The notes: generated by a model from the letters alone, not told the origin. Shown: positions 1 to 8,812, counted from the first letter of the stretch. The stretch: 64,000 bases of DNA from Paeniglutamicibacter quisquiliarum (GCF_019084045.1 NZ_JAHRED010000003.1:310001-374000); one strand, 5' to 3'. A program made the numbers and translations.

Positions 1-1
1 G

Positions 2-955
2 GAAGACGCGCTGCTGCGCGCGGTGCTGGAACCCGGGGACCACATCGTGCTCGGGGCCGACGGCTACGGCGGCACCAACCGCCTGGTCAACCGCCTGCAC
101 GGCAAGTGGGGGATCACCAACACCCCGGTCGAGATCACCGACCTGGCGGCCGTCGCCGCGGCCGTGCAACCCGGGAAGACCGCGCTGCTCTGGGTGGAGA
201 CGCCGTCCAATCCGCTGCTGGGCATCGCGGACGTCGCGGGCTGGGCCGCGATCGCCCGCGCCGCCGGTGCACTGCTGGTCGTGGACAACACCTTCGCCAC
301 CCCGTTCCTGCAGCGCCCGCTCACCCTGGGCGCGGACGTGGTGGTGCACTCGACCACCAAGTACATCGGCGGTCACTCGGATGTGCTCGGTGGAGCGGTG
401 ATCGTCGCCGACCGCGTGTTCCGCGGCGAGGAGCTCGCCGCGGCAGTCGGCTTCCAGCAATTCGCCGGGGGCGCGGTGGCCGGTCCGCAGGACTGCTTCC
501 TGGCCGCCCGCGGGCTGAAAACCCTGGGGTTGCGCATGGAGCGCCACTGTTCAAACGCCGCCGTCATTGCCGCATGGCTGCAGGGGCGCGGGGAAGTCGA
601 CACCGTGCTCTACCCGGGCCTTGACACACATCCCGGCCATGAACTGGCCAAGAGCCAGTCCAGCGGCTTTGGCGGGATCGTCTCGCTGCAATTTGCCGGC
701 GGCGAGGCCGCCGCACGGGCCTTTGCCGAGTCGACCAAGCTTTTCGCGCTCTCGGTGTCCCTGGGCGGGGTCGAGTCGCTGGTTTGCTACTCCGCGGAAA
801 TGACCCACGCCTCGGTGATCGGTACCCCGTTGGCGGTGCCGCGGAACCTGGTGCGCCTTTCGGTGGGCATCGAGCAGGTCGAGGACCTCGTCGCGGACCT
901 AGAGCTCGGGCTCGCCGCAGCCCGCAGCGCCTCGCTCCAGGGTGCCGCGGCCTGA
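2..955 (+). CDS. metB: Cystathionine gamma-synthase, 5'-truncated by window edge
   Basis: PLP-dependent Cys/Met-metabolism enzyme that joins an O-acylated homoserine to cysteine to make cystathionine in methionine synthesis; it acts in the cytosol. The frame is open from base 2, so the true start lies outside the window; 317 residues are visible, and the family is usually 380-400 long. The Schiff-base lysine lies in the motif [14 protein letters not shown], preceded by the VVDNTFATP strand that holds the PLP-ring aspartate. The C-terminal motif [16 protein letters not shown] is typical of the family. A cystathionine gamma-lyase cannot be excluded, because the two share this fold and these motifs, and the upstream partner gene is not visible. 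The family assignment is firm; the exact reaction is less so. Confidence 0.82.
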   Translation, partial: EDALLRAVLEPGDHIVLGADGYGGTNRLVNRLHGKWGITNTPVEITDLAAVAAAVQPGKTALLWVETPSNPLLGIADVAGWAAIARAAGALLVVDNTFATPFLQRPLTLGADVVVHSTTKYIGGHSDVLGGAVIVADRVFRGEELAAAVGFQQFAGGAVAGPQDCFLAARGLKTLGLRMERHCSNAAVIAAWLQGRGEVDTVLYPGLDTHPGHELAKSQSSGFGGIVSLQFAGGEAAARAFAESTKLFALSVSLGGVESLVCYSAEMTHASVIGTPLAVPRNLVRLSVGIEQVEDLVADLELGLAAARSASLQGAAA

Positions 956-1244
956 GGCACATGACTTGCGGTGGTCCTGCAAATGGTCTGAGGGGGCCGG
1001 GGAGGACCGCCGCATTGCCCCGGCACGGTGTTTTTACATCGACGCCGGGGCCGGAGACACGGCGGGTAATGGAGTCATCCATGCCGTGTTGGACGGGTGG
1101 GAGCGGACCGGCAGCTGGCGGCCGGCCCGCTCCCGCACCGCGGGTATTCGCTCCACTGCGTTACCGACCCCGGTCACATGACGCCGGGATGTTGCGATGA
1201 GCGGTACATTTTCCGCGACCAGCGGTCAGGCTTGGGCGAACTGG
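956..1244. other. Intergenic region, no gene recognised
   Basis: No convincing coding region lies between the metB-like gene and the BASS transporter; open frames here lack family resemblance and a ribosome binding site. The stretch holds a GC-rich hairpin (described separately) and presumably the promoter of the transporter. No clear -35/-10 pair could be picked out. Confidence 0.5.
1096..1139 (+). terminator. GC-rich hairpin, possible terminator of metB
   Basis: The arm GGTGGGAGCGG at 1096-1106 pairs with CCGCTCCCGCACC at 1127-1139, with a small bulge. There is no T-run after it, so intrinsic termination is uncertain. It lies 140 bases past the metB stop. Confidence 0.3.
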
Positions 1245-1275
1245 CAAATTGATTGGACATGCCTTGATCAATTTG
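1245..1275. promoter_or_regulatory. Perfect 9-bp inverted repeat before the BASS gene
   Basis: CAAATTGAT at 1245-1253 and ATCAATTTG at 1267-1275 are exact inverse complements separated by 13 bases. The repeat ends 13 bases before the assigned ATG. It is AT-rich in GC-rich surroundings, as expected for an operator of a dimeric repressor or an mRNA hairpin near the start. No regulator gene is adjacent, so the protein partner is unknown. Confidence 0.5.
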
Positions 1276-1288
1276 TCACCATTTTTTC

Positions 1289-2296
1289 ATGTCAACCGAT
1301 CGAAACGTACAACCCAAGCCCGGACTGGATGCCGAGGAGCGCAGCGCGAAGGTCGCCGTGACGCTCTTCCCGCTGCTGGTCCTGGCCGGCGGGGCCATTG
1401 CCCTGCTGACCCCTGAAACCTTCAGCGGATTCTCCAAGGCCATCAATCCCTTGCTCATGATCATCATGTTTGGCATGGGCCTGACGCTCACGCTGCCGGA
1501 CTTTGCGCTCGTCGTGCGCAAGCCGCTGCCGGTGCTCCTGGGCGTCGTGGCGCAGTACGTGATCATGCCGCTGCTGGGCCTGGGCATTTCGATGCTGCTG
1601 CAGCTGCCTCCGGCGCTGGCCGCCGGCGTCATCCTGGTGGGCTGTGCGCCGGGCGGAACCGCCTCGAACGTGGTGACCTACCTGGCCAAGGGGGACGTCG
1701 CCCTCTCGGTGACGATGACCTCGATCTCCACCCTGCTGGCACCCATCTTCACCCCGCTGCTGACCCTGTGGCTGGCTGGCCAGTACCTGCCGGTGGATGC
1801 CGGGTCGATGGCCAAGTCGATCGTGCAGATCGTGCTCATCCCCGTCGTGCTCGGCCTGGTGCTGCGCGTGCTCCTGCCGCGCGTGGTCGCCAAGGTCCTG
1901 CCCGCCCTTCCCTGGGTCTCGGTCATCGCCATCACCGGGGTGGTGCTCATCGTGGTGGCGGGCAGCGCCGCCGCCATCTTCAGCGCCGGTCTCTTGATCC
2001 TCCTTGCGGTCATCCTGCACAATGCCGGAGGCATTGCGCTGGGCTACGGAACCGCCAAGCTCTTCAAGCAGCCCATCGCCACCCGCCGCACCATGGCCAT
2101 TGAGGTCGGCATGCAGAACTCCGGCCTGGCCTCGGGCTTGGCCAAGACCTACTTCACGCCCGAGGCGGCGCTGCCCGGCGCCGTGTTCTCGGTCTGGCAC
2201 AATCTCTCCGGGGCGGTCATCGCAGCCATCTGGCGCCGCAGCAGCGCGAAGAACGCCGAGCGCGAAGCCGCCGAAGCGGAGCTTGCTGCCAAGTAG
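1289..2296 (+). CDS. Bile acid:sodium symporter (BASS) family transporter
   Basis: Inner-membrane secondary transporter of 335 residues, the normal family length, with about nine or ten hydrophobic segments. The family motif GCAPGGTASNVVTYLAKGD (near residue 115) and the later EVGMQNSGLASGLA (near residue 272), both in the discontinuous helices that bind Na+ and substrate, are present. Relatives carry bile acids, pantoate or other organic anions; the substrate cannot be read from sequence. The ATG at 1289 has no evident Shine-Dalgarno sequence: it follows a T-run right after the inverted repeat at 1245-1275. A downstream GTG at 1358 preceded by GAAGG is an alternative start. The gene appears monocistronic. 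Confidence 0.9.
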   Translation: MSTDRNVQPKPGLDAEERSAKVAVTLFPLLVLAGGAIALLTPETFSGFSKAINPLLMIIMFGMGLTLTLPDFALVVRKPLPVLLGVVAQYVIMPLLGLGISMLLQLPPALAAGVILVGCAPGGTASNVVTYLAKGDVALSVTMTSISTLLAPIFTPLLTLWLAGQYLPVDAGSMAKSIVQIVLIPVVLGLVLRVLLPRVVAKVLPALPWVSVIAITGVVLIVVAGSAAAIFSAGLLILLAVILHNAGGIALGYGTAKLFKQPIATRRTMAIEVGMQNSGLASGLAKTYFTPEAALPGAVFSVWHNLSGAVIAAIWRRSSAKNAEREAAEAELAAK

Positions 2297-2420
2297 GTGG
2301 CGGGTGATTCAAATTTCCGAAGATTCCATGGCCGCGCCGCGAGGCAGACGACCAGGGAACCTTCGGCAGTTTGATGGCCCTATTCGATCCTTGGCCTAGC
2401 CTGGCCTCGAAGGATTTGGC

Positions 2421-2720
2421 CTAGTCGATGCCCGTGTCCAGAACCGTGGGCTTCACCGGATTGCCTTTGTCGTGGCGTGAGCGGGCGCGCCCATAGGAGC
2501 TGCGTGAATTCTGTTTCCACCACCACCAGTCGGCGTTTGCGGCGATCCTGCGCAGGCGGCGTTCACTGAGCGGAGTAAACCCCCTGACGACCAGCTCTCG
2601 GTGGATCTCCTCTGCGGCGCCATAGGCCATGTTTTTCCACTGTTTGCGGATACGCACACTGTGGCGGTGCTCTTTGCACCACTCGCTAAGCCGGCTAAAT
2701 AGCTCTGTTCCCGTATCCAT
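2421..2720 (-). CDS. Small hypothetical protein
   Basis: A predicted cytosolic protein of 99 residues that I do not recognise. It is rich in Arg, Lys and Trp, with an unusual run of four Trp near residue 65 (NADWWWWKQ) and helical, charged flanks. The ATG at 2720 was chosen over a GTG 21 bases upstream because an AAGG element precedes it. Convergence with the BASS gene and the lack of competing frames support it weakly. It could be a genus-specific gene or a chance frame. Confidence 0.4.
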   Translation of the reverse strand: MDTGTELFSRLSEWCKEHRHSVRIRKQWKNMAYGAAEEIHRELVVRGFTPLSERRLRRIAANADWWWWKQNSRSSYGRARSRHDKGNPVKPTVLDTGID

Positions 2721-2889
2721 TTCCGCTTCGCCTTGCAGCACTATGGAGTCCAGCCGCGGCCGGATTCATGCCGTTCCCCTTGCACTCTCTCCGAACGGCG
2801 TGGATGACAACATTCGACATTGCCCAAGGGCGCCACTTCATGGATTAAATCTAGTTCGGAAGGTCTCCAGCGTAAACATAGTGGCAGGT

Positions 2890-3498
2890 CTATCCCTCAA
2901 AGGGAGCCGGCAGGATATCTCGGTGCGACATGATGGACACGGCTTCCAGCCGCGGGTCTTGGTGCAACGCCCGGAACAGCATCGGTTCGGCGGCAATGAT
3001 CAGCGAATCCGGGTATAGGCACGTGCCCCAGGCGAAGGTCTTGAAGGGGTCCTCCACGAACTCGGGAACCTGGTCCCGCATGGCGGAGGCAATGACCTCC
3101 TCGATGCCCAGGATTTCGTGGACGAACTCATGGCCATCAAAGCTGCTGCTTGTTGCATCCGGCGGGAAAGCCCGGGCACGGCCGACCCAGCTGCGCGTGT
3201 GCAGCGGATACCGCGGACCGAAGTGCGCGATCAGGATCTCGCCGAGGGCCTGGGCCGTGGAAAGATCCAACGTGCCCAGGGGAGCGCGGGGAAGCTCCGC
3301 GTCGGCGTGCTCCAGCGAGTGCGCGGACCAGAGTTCGTTCCAGTCGGTGGAACCCGCCAGTTCGACGCCGGCCGGCAATATCTCGGACCAGCGCTGCGGT
3401 TCATCGAGCCGGTCGTGCGTGGGGAGGAACAATCGCAAGAGTCGGAGTGAATGAAAATCTTCGGTGATGTAGTCCCTGGCCAGCAAGGAATCCTCCAT
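2890..3498 (-). CDS. Hypothetical protein, 202 aa
   Basis: Soluble protein without signal peptide or membrane segment and without a domain I can name. It has many acidic and aromatic residues, an EFVHEILGIEEVI helix in the middle and the C-terminus SHRDILPAP. The ATG at 3498 is preferred to an upstream frame extension that would run through the terminator hairpin at 3527-3562. Transcription is leftward and separate from the upstream oxidoreductase because of that terminator. Codon use matches its neighbours, so it is likely real, but the function is unknown. Confidence 0.65.
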   Translation of the reverse strand: MEDSLLARDYITEDFHSLRLLRLFLPTHDRLDEPQRWSEILPAGVELAGSTDWNELWSAHSLEHADAELPRAPLGTLDLSTAQALGEILIAHFGPRYPLHTRSWVGRARAFPPDATSSSFDGHEFVHEILGIEEVIASAMRDQVPEFVEDPFKTFAWGTCLYPDSLIIAAEPMLFRALHQDPRLEAVSIMSHRDILPAPFEG

Positions 3499-3526
3499 TG
3501 CTCGATGGCTGTCGGGTATGAAAAAG

Positions 3527-3562
3527 TTTGGCGGTGCCGCGGGATTCCCCGGCACCGCCAAA
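3527..3562 (-). terminator. Strong intrinsic terminator after the Gfo/Idh/MocA gene
   Basis: A 13-bp perfect stem (TTTGGCGGTGCCG at 3527-3539 with CGGCACCGCCAAA at 3550-3562) lies 28 bases past the stop of the leftward oxidoreductase. On the minus strand it runs into CTTTTT, so it should terminate leftward transcripts. Confidence 0.85.
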
Positions 3563-3590
3563 CCTTGTTTTCATTGCCCCGAGAGCGGGC

Positions 3591-4649
3591 CTACCGCGAG
3601 ACGAGGTCGTTCGGGTAGCGGATCCCCAGCTGGTGGCGGATCCCGTCGAAGATCGCCATGGTGTTCACCGAGTGCTCCCACGGCATGGTGGGGGACTCGT
3701 TGAGGCCCTGCTGGATGCATCGGGTCGCCTCGCGGAATTCGAAGGTGTAGTTCGCGCCCACCGGTTCAAAGACCTCGGTCCGTGCCGGGCCGTCGGCCGG
3801 GTGGATGAACAGCTTCGTGGGGTTGTGCAGCGGCGCGTTAGTGCCCAGCCAGCCATTGGTGCAGGCGACGCGGGCTTCCTTGGTCGGGGAGCTGGTCAGC
3901 GACACCATCAGCTGGGCGTGGCGCACGCCCGGGTAGCCCAGGGTGATAGCGGTCTGGATGTCCACGCCGTCGTCGTTGAGGTCGCTGCTGGCCTGCACCG
4001 AGGTGGGGAAGCCAAAGGCGCCGATGGCCCAGGTGAGCGGATAGACCGCCAGATCCAGCAGGGCCCCGCCGCCAGCGGCCGGGTCGAAGAGCCGCCACGT
4101 CGGGTCGTAGGGGGCAACGAATCCCAGGTCCGCCTGGACCCAGGAAGGCTCGCCGAGCTCGCCGGATTCCAGGATGTCCAGGGCCCGGCCGAACGCCGGG
4201 GTGAAACGGGACCAGACCGCCTCCATGAGGAAGAGGTCGCGGGCCTCGGCCTCGGCCACCAGGGCACGGGCCTCGGAGGCGTTGATGGTCAGCGACTTCT
4301 CGCAGACCACGTGCTTGCCTGACTTCAGCGCGGCCATGGCGATCTCGAAGTGCTGCCCGTGCGGGGTGCCGATGTAGACGGCGTCGATTTCCGGCTCGGC
4401 GAACATCACCTCGTGGGACCCGTAGGCCCATTCGATGTCGTGTTCGTCGGCGAAGGCGCGGGCGCGCTTCTCGCTGCGCGAGGACACCGCCATCACGTTG
4501 GCGTCCTCCAGCGACTTGAGATCGGCGATGACGTTTCCGACGATGCGCCCGGTGGAGACGACGCCCCAGTTCAGGGTGCGGCCCGTGGCCTTGATAGGCG
4601 AGGGGGCTCCCGGATGTGCGGTGGGTGGTGCCTGGATGTAACTTGCCAT
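3591..4649 (-). CDS. Gfo/Idh/MocA family NAD(P)-dependent oxidoreductase
   Basis: Soluble dehydrogenase of 352 residues. An N-terminal Rossmann domain begins LNWGVVSTGRIVGNVIADL, and the dinucleotide-binding domain carries the family motif VVCEKSLTINASEARALVAEA (near residue 112), whose lysine corresponds to the EKP catalytic lysine. A C-terminal alpha/beta domain follows. Members oxidise or reduce sugars, inositols or dihydrodiols; the substrate cannot be assigned. GGGAG precedes the ATG. It is the second gene of a leftward pair with the gamma-carbonic-anhydrase-like gene (37-base gap) and ends at the strong hairpin at 3527-3562. Confidence 0.88.
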   Translation of the reverse strand: MASYIQAPPTAHPGAPSPIKATGRTLNWGVVSTGRIVGNVIADLKSLEDANVMAVSSRSEKRARAFADEHDIEWAYGSHEVMFAEPEIDAVYIGTPHGQHFEIAMAALKSGKHVVCEKSLTINASEARALVAEAEARDLFLMEAVWSRFTPAFGRALDILESGELGEPSWVQADLGFVAPYDPTWRLFDPAAGGGALLDLAVYPLTWAIGAFGFPTSVQASSDLNDDGVDIQTAITLGYPGVRHAQLMVSLTSSPTKEARVACTNGWLGTNAPLHNPTKLFIHPADGPARTEVFEPVGANYTFEFREATRCIQQGLNESPTMPWEHSVNTMAIFDGIRHQLGIRYPNDLVSR

Positions 4650-4686
4650 CGCGTATGTGCTCCCTATTCTGTGGGCGGGTGTTTAC

Positions 4687-5211
4687 CTAGCGTGCGGCGT
4701 TTGCCTCACGGTGCTTCGCCGCCAGCACCAGGTAGTGGGCGGCGTTTTCCTTCAGGTTCTCCACCTCCTCGTCGCTCAGTTCGCGCCTGACCTTGGCCGG
4801 AACCCCGGCAACCAGCGAGCGCGGGGGCACCTGCGTGCCCTCGAGCACCAGCGCGCCGGCGGCCACCAGGGAGTTCTCCCCGATGACGGCACCGTTCATG
4901 ATGGTGGCGCTCATGCCGATGAGGCAGTCGTTGCCCACGGTGGCCCCGTGGACCACCGCCGAGTGGCCCACCGAGACGCGCTCGCCGATGGTGCAGGGAT
5001 AGCCGGTGTCCGCGTGCAGCACCACGTTGTCCTGGAGGTTCGTGCCCTCCTTGACGGTGATGGTGTCCGAGTCCCCGCGGGCCGAAACGCCGTAGAAGGC
5101 GCTGGCATTGGCACCCAGGGAAACGTCCCCGGAAAGCGTTGCTGTCGGTGCCACGAATGCGGTGGGGTCGACGGACGGGGTGATCGAGTCAATGGTGATG
5201 ATGTGGGCCAT
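4687..5211 (-). CDS. Gamma-carbonic anhydrase-like hexapeptide-repeat protein
   Basis: A left-handed beta-helix protein of 174 residues with repeated hexapeptide turns (VSLGANASAFYGVSARGD and following) and a C-terminal alpha helix. The three metal-binding histidines of the gamma-carbonic anhydrase/YrdA/PaaY group are at about His66, His83 and His88 (VVLHAD, VGHSAVVHG). The family often binds metal but is not always an active CO2 hydratase. The frame stays open far upstream, but homology begins at MAHIITID, so the ATG at 5211 is the start. It leads the operon with the Gfo/Idh/MocA gene. Confidence 0.88.
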   Translation of the reverse strand: MAHIITIDSITPSVDPTAFVAPTATLSGDVSLGANASAFYGVSARGDSDTITVKEGTNLQDNVVLHADTGYPCTIGERVSVGHSAVVHGATVGNDCLIGMSATIMNGAVIGENSLVAAGALVLEGTQVPPRSLVAGVPAKVRRELSDEEVENLKENAAHYLVLAAKHREANAAR

Positions 5212-5445
5212 GACACCCACTGTAGCCGTTGGCCGGCGGCGCCATTGGTTGGTGACACGACGCGGCCGCATGCGTGTTCCGTGCCATGGTGAGGACCCCG
5301 CTGCCGGCCCGGTGTCGCGTTCGGGGGAGGGGCGGTGGCCAGCGTGCCGGGCAACCCGATAGTGTTGTTCTTCGGCTCCGCGCCCTGGGGCGGCGGAACC
5401 GTAGGACGGTGTTCGGATGCAAAGGGTGAGGGAGCAGCTGGGACG

Positions 5446-6006
5446 ATGTGGCCGCAGCACAAGGTCGAGGTTTACGAGCAAATGGTCGCAGCACTCCGTG
5501 GCACGCTCGATGAACAGGCGGGGAGCATCCCTCCCCGGGTCCTGGAGCGGTTGAGGGCGATCATCGAGGGCGCCGTCCACACCATCGAGAACAGCCCCGA
5601 AATCGTGGCCATGGGGCTGCCCGACCTTGAACCCGGGGAAGCCGAAGCCGGGTCGAACGTGGCTGCCGTGGTTGAACCGGCTGCAGTCGAACCCGCGCCG
5701 GCCGAACCGAAGACCCCGGTCGACCATTTCAGCCACGGCGCGCACGCCGAGGCCAACAGGCTGTTGAAGGCCAGGGCGCTGGCCAGGTGGCTTTGGGACC
5801 GCAACATCAGCGGCGACCAGGTCCTGGGGTTCACCAACAAGTGGCGCAACAAGATTGCCCGCGCGGCAGGCGTCAACCCGCCCTCCACCCTGGAAACCTG
5901 GACCCTCGCGGCTGAACTGATGGGGCGCATGGAGCAACTTACCGGTTCCGAGGCCAGCGCGCGCCACCATCTGGACGAACATGAGCAGTGGGCCAACGAA
6001 CCCTAG
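5446..6006 (+). CDS. Hypothetical protein, 186 aa
   Basis: I do not recognise a family. The first 60 residues look helical (KVEVYEQMVAALRGTLDEQ). They are followed by an Ala/Pro/Glu-rich linker (about residues 75-100) and a basic-aromatic helical C-terminal part (RALARWLWDRNISGDQVLG). No signal peptide or membrane span is seen. The ATG at 5446 is preceded by GGGAG; an earlier in-frame start at 5335 would add a low-complexity leader without a binding site. It is divergent from the carbonic-anhydrase-like gene. Confidence 0.6.
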   Translation: MWPQHKVEVYEQMVAALRGTLDEQAGSIPPRVLERLRAIIEGAVHTIENSPEIVAMGLPDLEPGEAEAGSNVAAVVEPAAVEPAPAEPKTPVDHFSHGAHAEANRLLKARALARWLWDRNISGDQVLGFTNKWRNKIARAAGVNPPSTLETWTLAAELMGRMEQLTGSEASARHHLDEHEQWANEP

Positions 6007-6118
6007 AGGGAATTTCGGGTGTGGTTCCCCGTGCCGCGGGCGGGTTTTACCGTTCCTTCGCGGACCGTGGGGCCCTCCGCCACGGCAACGTCCCCTCCGG
6101 TGGTGGCATGATGAACGC

Positions 6119-6571
6119 ATGAGCGAAAACGAAGACCCCACGCTGCGTTCCGTCGAGCTGACCCGCACCGCGACAGGCCGTTACACGGTGCGCAATGACG
6201 CGGGCGCTGAAATTGAATTTGGCCAGGGCGAAGGATTGCTGAGCCCGGTGGAATTGCTGCTGGCGGCGATTGCCGGATGTTCGTCGATCGACGTCGACAC
6301 GGTGACGGCCCGCAGCGCCGAGCCCACGACCTTTCGGGTGGCTGCATCCGGCCACAAGCTGGTTGAGGACGGTGCCAACCGCATGGACGGCCTGCACCTG
6401 TCCTTCGACGTGGCCTTTCCGGACACCGCCGGCGGGCGCAAGGCCGCAGGCCTCGTGGAACGCCTGGTGGAGCTCTCGCACGACAAGTACTGCACGGTCT
6501 CACGCACCGTGGAGCGCGGCACCGCCGTCACCTCGGAAGTCCACGTCGCGCTCGGTGAAGCCGAGGGCTGA
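6119..6571 (+). CDS. OsmC/Ohr family protein
   Basis: Cytosolic protein of 150 residues. Family members reduce organic hydroperoxides with a pair of reactive cysteines. Both are present: Cys in LLAAIAGCSSIDVD (near residue 60) and Cys in HDKYCTVSRTV (near residue 125). It lacks the longer N-terminus of Ohr and resembles the OsmC/YhfA group, whose substrates are less clear. The ATG at 6119 starts the homologous region. It is convergent with purU, with a hairpin between them. Confidence 0.88.
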   Translation: MSENEDPTLRSVELTRTATGRYTVRNDAGAEIEFGQGEGLLSPVELLLAAIAGCSSIDVDTVTARSAEPTTFRVAASGHKLVEDGANRMDGLHLSFDVAFPDTAGGRKAAGLVERLVELSHDKYCTVSRTVERGTAVTSEVHVALGEAEG

Positions 6572-6596
6572 GGGCTCGCCGGACGAAGTCCCGGCC

Positions 6597-6616
6597 GGCG
6601 CCGTGCAAACGGCGCC
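6597..6616. terminator. Hairpin between convergent OsmC and purU genes
   Basis: An 8-bp perfect stem (GGCGCCGT, loop GCAA, ACGGCGCC) lies between the two convergent stops. Both sides lack a long T-run, so it is probably a weak bidirectional terminator. Confidence 0.5.
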
Positions 6617-6622
6617 GCGCTG

Positions 6623-7471
6623 TCAGGAGAAAACGACGGTGCGGTAGCCGTCGAGCATGACTCGGCGCTCGGCATGCCAGGCCACGGCGCGGGTCAGCGT
6701 GCGGCCCTCCACGTCCCGGCCCATGGCCACGAACTGTTCGGCGGTGCGTGCATGGTCCACGCGGATGACTTCTTGCTCGATGATCGGTCCCTCGTCCAGG
6801 TCCGCCGTCACGTAGTGGGCGGTGGCGCCAATGAGCTTGACGCCGCGGGCGTGCGCCTGGTGGTAGGGCCTGGCCCCCTTGAACGACGGCAGGAACGAAT
6901 GGTGGATGTTGATGGCCCGCCCGTTGAGCGCGCGGCACAGGTCATCGGAGAGGATCTGCATGTAGCGGGCCAGGACCACCAGTTCGATGTCGTGCTCGTC
7001 CACCAGGGCCAGCAGCCGGGCCTCGGCCTCGGCCTTCGTGGCGGCGGTGACCGGGATGTGGATGAATTCAATGCCGTGGAAGTCGGCCATGGGCTTCAGG
7101 TCAAGGTGGTTGGAGACAATGACCGGGATATCCACCGGCAGGGTCCCCGCGCGCTGCGAGTAGAGCAGGTCGTTGAGCGCGTGGCCTTCCTTGGACACCA
7201 TGATCAGCGTCCGCACGCGCGAACCGGCGGCGGTGACCTTCAGTTCCATGCCGAACTGCTCGGAGACCGGGCCCAGTGCCGCGCGCACCGCCTCGAGGTC
7301 CTGCTCCGTGGCCACGGCGATGCGCATGAAGAAGTTGTGCGTCTCCGGGCTTTCGAACTGCTGCGACTCGGTGATGTTGCAACCGGCGCTGAGCAAGGCT
7401 CCCGAGACGGCGTGGACGATGCCCGGACGGTCGGGGCAAGACAGGGACACAATGAATTCGTTGGTGCTCAC
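6623..7471 (-). CDS. purU: Formyltetrahydrofolate deformylase
   Basis: Hydrolyses 10-formyl-THF to formate and THF, balancing the one-carbon pool and supplying formate for purine synthesis. Its 282 residues match the family length. An N-terminal ACT domain (residues 5-85, SLSCPDRPGIVHAVSGALL) is followed by a formyltransferase-fold domain. That domain carries the catalytic Asn-His-Asp set in INIHHSFLPSFKGA (near residue 190) and HYVTADLDEGPIIEQ (near residue 220). It lies close to glyA-folD, which make and consume the same folates. Confidence 0.95.
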   Translation of the reverse strand: MSTNEFIVSLSCPDRPGIVHAVSGALLSAGCNITESQQFESPETHNFFMRIAVATEQDLEAVRAALGPVSEQFGMELKVTAAGSRVRTLIMVSKEGHALNDLLYSQRAGTLPVDIPVIVSNHLDLKPMADFHGIEFIHIPVTAATKAEAEARLLALVDEHDIELVVLARYMQILSDDLCRALNGRAINIHHSFLPSFKGARPYHQAHARGVKLIGATAHYVTADLDEGPIIEQEVIRVDHARTAEQFVAMGRDVEGRTLTRAVAWHAERRVMLDGYRTVVFS

Positions 7472-7530
7472 GGGATTACGCTACATGCAGCGTTCGCCGT
7501 GGCTGAATCCGGCGGAAAAATGAAGCGTTC

Positions 7531-8628
7531 CTAGCCCGCCGCCACGGCCGCCTCGCGCGGATCCGGCACCCGCACGGCGGCAACCGCCGCGGCCCGGCCG
7601 GCGCGCGTTGCCCCGATGGTGGAGGCGGAGGCGCCGTAGCCGACCAGGAACAGCCCGGGGACCTTGGTGACGGTGACCGAATCCTCGCCCATGACGATGC
7701 CGCCGCCGGGCTCGCGCAGGCCCAGGGGAGCCAGGTGGTCAAGGGAGGCGCGGAAACCGGTGGCCCACAGGATCACGTCGATGTCCTCGGTGCTGCCGTC
7801 GGTGAAGGTGACGGCCGCCGACGAGACCGAGTCGATCCCGCCGCGGGAAACCAGGACCCCGGAGTCGATTCCCTCCTGGTAGAAGTCGGTCAGCGGCAGG
7901 CCAGTCACCGAGACCACGGAACGTGGAACCAGTCCGGCATGGGTGCGGTCGTTCACGTTCGCCTCCACCTCGATGCCCCAGGCCTTGTTCTGCGGGGCTT
8001 CCCTCCACTGCGGAGCACGCCGGGTGGACCACAGGGTGTCGATGCCCAGGGAGGCGAGCTGCAGCAGGAATTGCGCGGCGCTGGTGCCGCCGCCGACCAC
8101 CAGCACCCGCTTGCCCAGGAACTGCTCGGGCGCGACGAAGTCCCGGGTGTGCAGCTGGCGGCCGGTGAATTCGCGGGCGCCGGGGTAGTACGGCCAGTAG
8201 GGCTTGTCCCAGGTTCCGGTGGCGTTGATGACGGTGGCCGCCTGGATCCGGCGGCCGTCGGTTGACGTGATGGTGAAGCCCTCGCCGAGCGAGCCGGTGA
8301 CGGTCCTGGCCTTGAAGGGGCGGACCACCGGCAGGGCAAACGCAGATTCATAGTCGCCGTAATAGCGGGTGACCACCGCGGAGGCCGGTTCGGCGCGGTT
8401 CGGTGTGTCCAATTCCATACCGGGAAGCGAATGCAGTCCGTGGGCGCGGTCGAAGGTCAGGGAGTCCCAGCGGTGGCGCCACGCGCCACCGGGTCCCTCG
8501 TTGGCATCCAGCACGACGAAGTCCGCGAAGGGGACCAAGCCCTTGCGTCGCAGGTGGTGGGCGGCCGAAAGTCCTGCCTGGCCGGCACCGATCACGACCG
8601 TACGAAGCTGTTCACCGATCGATTGCAT
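7531..8628 (-). CDS. FAD/NAD(P)-binding monooxygenase-like protein (CzcO/FMO type)
   Basis: Flavoprotein of 365 residues with two dinucleotide-binding motifs: VVIGAGQAGLSAAHHL (near residue 11) for FAD and VLVVGGGTSAAQFLL (near residue 174) for NAD(P)H. Between them is the FMO-like ATGTWDKPYWPYYPG segment, and the late motif ILWATGFRASLDHLAP is also typical. Such proteins resemble class B flavin monooxygenases; the substrate is unknown. AGGAGG stands 10 bases before the ATG. It is 59 bases upstream of purU on the same strand, so the two may be co-transcribed. Confidence 0.82.
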   Translation of the reverse strand: MQSIGEQLRTVVIGAGQAGLSAAHHLRRKGLVPFADFVVLDANEGPGGAWRHRWDSLTFDRAHGLHSLPGMELDTPNRAEPASAVVTRYYGDYESAFALPVVRPFKARTVTGSLGEGFTITSTDGRRIQAATVINATGTWDKPYWPYYPGAREFTGRQLHTRDFVAPEQFLGKRVLVVGGGTSAAQFLLQLASLGIDTLWSTRRAPQWREAPQNKAWGIEVEANVNDRTHAGLVPRSVVSVTGLPLTDFYQEGIDSGVLVSRGGIDSVSSAAVTFTDGSTEDIDVILWATGFRASLDHLAPLGLREPGGGIVMGEDSVTVTKVPGLFLVGYGASASTIGATRAGRAAAVAAVRVPDPREAAVAAG

Positions 8629-8713
8629 TCCGGCTGGCCCTCCTGTGGGACGTGGTTATTGAAGATACAACTGTCACTCGGTGTAACAGTCTGGCCCACG
8701 GGCCTATTCCGAC

Positions 8714-8812
8714 TAATATCGAAGGGTGTCGCAACTGGCGTTGGGTGGGATGAACCACCGGGGAACGGCACACGAGCTAACCACGGACCGCGCGCCTGGG
8801 TCCGGGGGTTGA
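8714..8812 (+). promoter_or_regulatory. ZTP (pfl) riboswitch with a likely -10 box, upstream of glyA
   Basis: The leader of glyA-folD carries the hallmark blocks of the ZTP/ZMP (pfl) riboswitch. These are GTCGCAACTGGCG (8728-8740), TGGGATGAACCACCGGGGA (8745-8763), and the conserved 3' loop element CGCGCCTGGG (8791-8800) inside a GGACC/GGTCC-like stem. ZTP riboswitches sense 5-aminoimidazole-4-carboxamide ribotide (or its triphosphate), which builds up when 10-formyl-THF is short, and turn on folate genes. A -10-like TAATAT at 8714-8719 would start transcription near the aptamer's 5' end. No run of T follows the aptamer before the start codon, so control is probably by translation initiation; this last point is inference. 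Confidence 0.85.

Noticed and set aside
1292-2200. Minus-strand frame over the BASS gene
   Set aside because: It is Gln/His/Gly-rich low-complexity translation opposite a clear membrane transporter.
5212-6168. N-terminal extension of the carbonic-anhydrase-like gene
   Set aside because: The added sequence is low complexity and antisense to another gene; homology starts at 5211.
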